DNA of 51,109 bases from positions 1 to 51,109 of the forward strand of contig JAPKFY010000008.1 of assembly GCA_026646335.1 (NCBI GenBank), written 5' to 3'. Positions within the stretch are counted from its first letter, which is position 1; the number at the start of each line of letters is the position of its first letter. The stretch is from Aequorivita sp. Lineage in GTDB: Bacteria > Bacteroidota > Bacteroidia > Flavobacteriales > Flavobacteriaceae. Positions 46,901 to 51,109 of the stretch are shown here, one piece after another. A program made the position numbers and the translations under genes. Below the pieces are notes generated by a model, which had not been told where the DNA came from, ran no database searches, and worked only from the letters and a program-made list of their open reading frames with translations.

Positions 46901-48079
46901 TTATTGAAAAGCGTTAAGCCCAGTAATGTCCAGACCTGTAATTAACAAATGAATGTCATGCGTTCCTTCGTAAGTTATCACGCTTTCAAGGTTCATGGAA
47001 TGGCGCATAATACTGTATTCACCTGTAATGCCCATTCCGCCGAGCATTTGTCTAGCTTCTCTCGCAATGTTGATGGCCATATCCACATTGTTGCGTTTTG
47101 CCATAGAGATTTGTGCACTGGTTGCTGTTCCTGCATTTCGCATTACGCCCACACGCCAAGCCAACAGTTGTGCTTTGGTGATTTCGGTAATCATTTCGGC
47201 AAGTTTTTTCTGCTGAAGTTGGAATTGGCCAATTGGCTTTCCAAATTGCATTCTCTCTTTTGAATAGCGAAGTGCGGTATCATAACAATCCATTGCAGCG
47301 CCTATTGCGCCCCAAGCAATTCCATAACGTGCAGAATCTAAACAGCCAAGCGGCGCGCCTAAACCTGATTTGTTTGGAAGCAAGTTTTCCTTCGGCACTT
47401 TTACGTTGTCAAAAATAAGTTCGCCCGTTGCCGAAGCACGGAGCGACCATTTGTTGTGGGTTTCGGGGGTAGAGAAGCCTTGCATGCCACGTTCTACAAT
47501 CAGGCCGTGGATTCGTCCTTCCTCATTTTTTGCCCAAACTACGGCAACCTGTGCAAAAGGCGCATTGCTGATCCACATTTTGGCGCCATTCAAAAGGTAG
47601 TGGTCGCCCTTGTCTTTGAAATTAGTGGTCATCCCGCCGGGATTGCTTCCATGGTCTGGTTCGGTCAATCCGAAACACCCCATCCATTCGCCTGAAGCGA
47701 GTTTTGGCAAGTATTTTTTGCGTTGTTCTTCGTTTCCATATTTCCAGATTGGATACATAACAAGAGAAGATTGAACCGAAGCCGTGCTGCGAACACCACT
47801 GTCGCCGCGCTCAATTTCCTGCATAATCAATCCGTACGAAATTTGGTCAAGCCCGGCGCCGCCGTATTCTTCGGGAATGTAAGGGCCAAAAGCACCAATC
47901 TCGGCAAGGCCTTTAATGATTTGGCTAGGAAATTCAGCCTTTTGGGCGTATTCTTCTATAATGGGCGATACGTCGCGCTTCACCCAATCACGGGCAGCTT
48001 GGCGTACCAATTTGTGTTCGTCGGAAAGTAATTCGTCAAGATTGTAGTAATCTGGAGCTTCGAATAAATCTGGTTTCAT
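46901..48079 (-). CDS. Acyl-CoA dehydrogenase, glutaryl-CoA dehydrogenase-like
   Basis: IPEEYGGAGLDQISYGLIMQEIERGDSGVRS, GLTEPDHGSNPGGM, YEGTHDIHLLITG. Confidence 0.92.
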   Translation of the reverse strand: MKPDLFEAPDYYNLDELLSDEHKLVRQAARDWVKRDVSPIIEEYAQKAEFPSQIIKGLAEIGAFGPYIPEEYGGAGLDQISYGLIMQEIERGDSGVRSTASVQSSLVMYPIWKYGNEEQRKKYLPKLASGEWMGCFGLTEPDHGSNPGGMTTNFKDKGDHYLLNGAKMWISNAPFAQVAVVWAKNEEGRIHGLIVERGMQGFSTPETHNKWSLRASATGELIFDNVKVPKENLLPNKSGLGAPLGCLDSARYGIAWGAIGAAMDCYDTALRYSKERMQFGKPIGQFQLQQKKLAEMITEITKAQLLAWRVGVMRNAGTATSAQISMAKRNNVDMAINIAREARQMLGGMGITGEYSIMRHSMNLESVITYEGTHDIHLLITGLDITGLNAFQ

Positions 48080-48128
48080 ATGCTATAATTTAAAGGAGTA
48101 CAAATGTAGAAATCACAAGTTGAAAGAC

Positions 48129-48839
48129 CTACATTTTCAAGTAAAATTCCTGAACGAGTTTTTTATAATCGTCAGTGTAATTATGTCGCGAAATTTCAAT
48201 GGTGAGATTTTCAATTTTTGATGAAACATTATCAAATGAAAGCTCCAAAATGCTTCTTTTTTCTTCAGATTCTTCATTGCCACGAACCCTACAAATCCGC
48301 TTCGGGAAAAGGTTTACCCCTGAAGCCAATGCAATAAAATTTTCTTCTTCTTTTCGAGGAATGATTACAGCAAATATTCCTTCGTCAGAGAGCAGAAGCG
48401 AAGCGCTTTCAATCAATTCATCAAAAGGAAGCGCATCGGTAAAACGCGCTATATCACGAGATTCATCTGCAGTTTTGTAATCTTCGGAGTAGAATGGTGG
48501 ATTGGAAATTATGAGGTCGTATTTTTCCGCTATTTCTTCAACGAACTCTTCCAAAGAGGCGTGATAGCAAAAAAGCCTATCGGCCCACGGGGAGTTTTCA
48601 AAATTATCAACACATTGTTCGAAAGCATTTTCGTCAATTTCAAGGGCGTCTATCATTTCGGCATTGGAACGCTGGGCAAGTTGCAAAGCAATAATTCCCG
48701 TGCCTGCGCCAATATCCAAAATTGAAAAGGGCTTATTTATCAGGGAAACCCAAGCCCCCAGCAAAATGCCGTCTGTGCCAATCTTCATTGCGCAACGGTC
48801 TTGCTCAACAGTGAATTGTTTGAATTTAAAAGGCTTCAA
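48129..48839 (-). CDS. tRNA1(Val) (adenine-N6)-methyltransferase-like
   Basis: FKFKQFTVEQDRCAMKIGTDGILLGAW, LIISNPPFY. Confidence 0.92.
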   Translation of the reverse strand: MKPFKFKQFTVEQDRCAMKIGTDGILLGAWVSLINKPFSILDIGAGTGIIALQLAQRSNAEMIDALEIDENAFEQCVDNFENSPWADRLFCYHASLEEFVEEIAEKYDLIISNPPFYSEDYKTADESRDIARFTDALPFDELIESASLLLSDEGIFAVIIPRKEEENFIALASGVNLFPKRICRVRGNEESEEKRSILELSFDNVSSKIENLTIEISRHNYTDDYKKLVQEFYLKM

Positions 48840-48852
48840 TGGATTTTAGATT

Positions 48853-48945
48853 TACGATTGCCGATTGCTGATTGAAGATTTTGGAATTTGGGATTTACTT
48901 TTTGGGACTTATTTGGAATTTGGTGCTTGTAATTTGGAATTTGCT
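48853..48945. repeat. Degenerate ttggaattt/gattgc word-repeat array
   Basis: gattgccgattgctgattgaagattttggaatttgggattt...tttggaatttggtgcttgtaatttggaatttg. Confidence 0.75.
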
Positions 48946-48946
48946 G

Positions 48947-49471
48947 TTAAAGGTACATTTCAATCAACCCTTCCGGCACATTCAAAAGAATGGTTTTAGT
49001 TTCACGATCCACTTTTTTAATGAAATGGTCGATCATCGGTATCAAAATTTGTTTTCCGTCCCGATCAATTTCAAACAGGGCCTGTGAAGAAGTGTCGTTA
49101 ACACCTGTAATTTTACCAATTTTTCCAAAAACCTCATCTTTCGCAGTAAAGCCTATGATTTCGTGATAGTAGAATTTATTGCCAGAAAGTTTTGGAAGAA
49201 ATTTCAAGGGCAGGTAAAGATGCGCGCCAATCAGAGCATCCGCTTCGGCTTCGGTTTTTACATCCTCAAAACGCACGCGAAGCAGTTCGCTTTTGTGCAG
49301 TGAGCTTTCTTCAATAAAAAATGGAATCAGGTTTTTGCGTTGTTCCACAAAAACCGATTCCATTTCAGTAAAAAGTTCGGGTTCGTCTGTGTCAAGTTTA
49401 ATGAGCAGTTCCCCCTTAAAGCTGTATTTTCTAACGATTTTGCCCAAGTAGAAGCAATTCTCCTTTTGCAT
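48947..49471 (-). CDS. rimM: Ribosome maturation factor RimM
   Basis: CFYLGKIVRKYSFKGELLIKLDTDEP; next to rpsP. Confidence 0.95.
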   Translation of the reverse strand: MQKENCFYLGKIVRKYSFKGELLIKLDTDEPELFTEMESVFVEQRKNLIPFFIEESSLHKSELLRVRFEDVKTEAEADALIGAHLYLPLKFLPKLSGNKFYYHEIIGFTAKDEVFGKIGKITGVNDTSSQALFEIDRDGKQILIPMIDHFIKKVDRETKTILLNVPEGLIEMYL

Positions 49472-49482
49472 CGTTCTGAAAT

Positions 49483-50082
49483 TTATGCTTCTTTCCCTTC
49501 GCCTTCGGTAGCTTCAGCGGAGGAAGGTTCGTCTTCTTTTGTCTCTTCAGCAGGAGCTTCAGTAACAGGAGTTTCGGTAGCTTCAGTTTCTACTGCTTCA
49601 GCTTCCTCAGTTACTTCTTCTGCAGGAGCAGCGGCAGCGGCAGCATCAGCCGCACGTTTGTCGCTTACAGCTTTTTCAGCAGCAAGTTTTTCAGCTTTCG
49701 CTTTGTCCTTAGCATCAGAAAGAGTTGCTTTTTTGTGGTCAATTGAACCTTTTTTAGATTCCAACCACTCGTTGAATTTTGCTTCGGCTTGTTCTTCAGT
49801 CAAAGCGCCTTTGCGAACACCACCAGCAAGGTGGTTTTTCATTAAAGCTCCTTTGTAAGAAAGAATAGCGCGGGCAGTATCTGTAGGTTGTGCTCCATTT
49901 TGAAGCCACTTTACAGTGCTGTCCACATCTAGGTCAATCTGTGCAGGGTTGGTCGTTGGATTGTAAAATCCTAATTTTGCAAGGAATTTACCATCCCTTT
50001 TGCTACGGCTATCAGCCGCGATAATCCAGAAATAAGGCTTACCTTTCTTCCCGTGTCTTTGTAGTCTGATTTTTACAGGCAT
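49483..50082 (-). CDS. rpsP: 30S ribosomal protein bS16 with long Ala/Glu-rich C-terminal extension
   Basis: MPVKIRLQRHGKKGKPYFWIIAADSRSKRDGKFLAKLGFYNP. Confidence 0.97.
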   Translation of the reverse strand: MPVKIRLQRHGKKGKPYFWIIAADSRSKRDGKFLAKLGFYNPTTNPAQIDLDVDSTVKWLQNGAQPTDTARAILSYKGALMKNHLAGGVRKGALTEEQAEAKFNEWLESKKGSIDHKKATLSDAKDKAKAEKLAAEKAVSDKRAADAAAAAAPAEEVTEEAEAVETEATETPVTEAPAEETKEDEPSSAEATEGEGKEA

Positions 50083-50131
50083 ATTAAAATTAATTTTTGG
50101 GGTTCCCGACCCCGGTTATAATTAAGGACGG

Positions 50132-50139
50132 CAAAGATA
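50132..50139 (-). promoter_or_regulatory. Bacteroidetes -7 element TATCTTTG on minus strand (rpsP promoter)
   Basis: caaagata on plus strand upstream of rpsP. Confidence 0.6.
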
Positions 50140-50217
50140 GTATATTTTCTTTTTGAAATTCAACCAATTAAAGTTTTTATTTTACATTTGTCAAAACCCC
50201 TAAATACCACTTAACCG

Positions 50218-51012
50218 ATGAAAAATATTCTATTTGTTCTTTTAGCCGCTTTATCACTTATTTCCTGTGAAGATATAGAAACCAATGATGTTGCTTTGCA
50301 AGCCAATGTGGACAATAGGTTATACAGATCTAATGATGCGCGTGTAGCTTTAAATGAAAACGGCAGCCTTACCATTCAAGGGTTTACTGATGAGGAATCT
50401 CTTACATTGCACGTTTCGCGCTTGGCCGAAGGAAATTTCACCATTGCCGAAGGCCTCCCCAATTATGCGATTTATGAAGATATTGGCGGGAGTATATACA
50501 CCACAAGGCCTAATGGGGAAGGGGTGATTACGATTTCAGAAGTGAACGAAGCTAACAAAACCCTTTCAGGGACTTTCAATTTCAACGCTTTTCTTCCAGG
50601 TATTGACACAATATATGTTTCAAAAGGGGCTTTGCACAATGTTTCTTATTCGGGTGGCGATATTACAGATCCAACCAATGCGGGAACTTTTAGTGCCAAA
50701 GTTGATGGCAATCAGTTTTTGCCAATAACCGTAACTTCCCGCAACACGGGCAACACCATAATAACTTCGGGGAGCACGGCAAATTCCACTATTTTGATTT
50801 CAGTAACCGCAAATGTGGAGCCAGGTGAATACACTTTGCCTAGAGTAGGTTTTTCTGCAAAATTCCAAGGTGTTAACGGCCCTGAAACTACTGCTGGTGG
50901 ATTGATAAAAATTATAGAGCACAACACTACTGAAAAAACCCTAAAGGGAACTTTTTCCTTTATCACAAACCGATCTGAAATAACCGAAGGTCAGTTTGAT
51001 GTTGCTTATTAA
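50218..51012 (+). CDS. DUF6252-like lipoprotein
   Basis: Lipobox LSLISCED; repeated beta-rich domain GTFSAKVDGNQFLP. Confidence 0.65.
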   Translation: MKNILFVLLAALSLISCEDIETNDVALQANVDNRLYRSNDARVALNENGSLTIQGFTDEESLTLHVSRLAEGNFTIAEGLPNYAIYEDIGGSIYTTRPNGEGVITISEVNEANKTLSGTFNFNAFLPGIDTIYVSKGALHNVSYSGGDITDPTNAGTFSAKVDGNQFLPITVTSRNTGNTIITSGSTANSTILISVTANVEPGEYTLPRVGFSAKFQGVNGPETTAGGLIKIIEHNTTEKTLKGTFSFITNRSEITEGQFDVAY

Positions 51013-51037
51013 CTGCAATTTTTATTAAAAGTTTTAT

Positions 51038-51068
51038 ACCGCTCCCATAACAAGGAGCGGTTTTTTTT
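51038..51068 (+). terminator. Intrinsic terminator
   Basis: accgctcc-cataacaa-ggagcggtttttttt. Confidence 0.9.
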
Positions 51069-51109
51069 ATTGTGAACAACTCGTAATAATTTAACTTCCC
51101 AAAGGCGGT

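Noticed and set aside
49340-49858. 172-aa plus-strand Ser/Ala-rich ORF
   Set aside because: Antisense image of the rimM/rpsP region; low complexity comes from the Ala/Glu tail of bS16
1-51109. CRISPR arrays, tRNA/rRNA genes, IS elements, prophage
   Set aside because: No regularly spaced direct repeats, no cloverleaf or rRNA signatures, and no transposase, integrase or phage structural ORFs were recognised

Overview
The window is chromosomal housekeeping sequence from a Bacteroidetes/Flavobacteriia genome. The evidence is TAnnTTTG-type promoters, T9SS C-terminal sorting tails, DUF3098/DUF4271/DUF4296-type neighbours and low GC. I found no phage, IS element, CRISPR array, tRNA or rRNA. About 48 CDS are called, including leuS, tyrS, pckA, greA, ftsX, uppP, truB, pyrC, hemD, trmB, rpsP-rimM, an Mrp-NifU-FNR-ferredoxin cluster, two-component systems, a TPP-riboswitch-controlled TonB receptor and a secreted peptidylarginine-deiminase-like protein. 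The least expected signal is in leuS. Its intact ORF carries several in-frame palindromic elements: three C(UUCG)G-type GC hairpins, all read in the same frame, and one 18-bp-arm AT-rich inverted repeat. Part of that AT-rich repeat matches, at 31 of 33 nt, a repeat lodged in the P3 region of the TPP riboswitch about 16 kb away. This looks like a family of interspersed palindromes that tolerates insertion into coding sequence and structured RNA, reminiscent of Rickettsia palindromic elements. Secondary signals are tandem terminator-like hairpins in the greA leader, a dyad operator at the start of the Mrp/NifU operon, long perfect hairpins between genes, a hexanucleotide repeat upstream of an epimerase gene, and degenerate word-repeat arrays in intergenic gaps. 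No searches were run; family names are from recognition of motifs.
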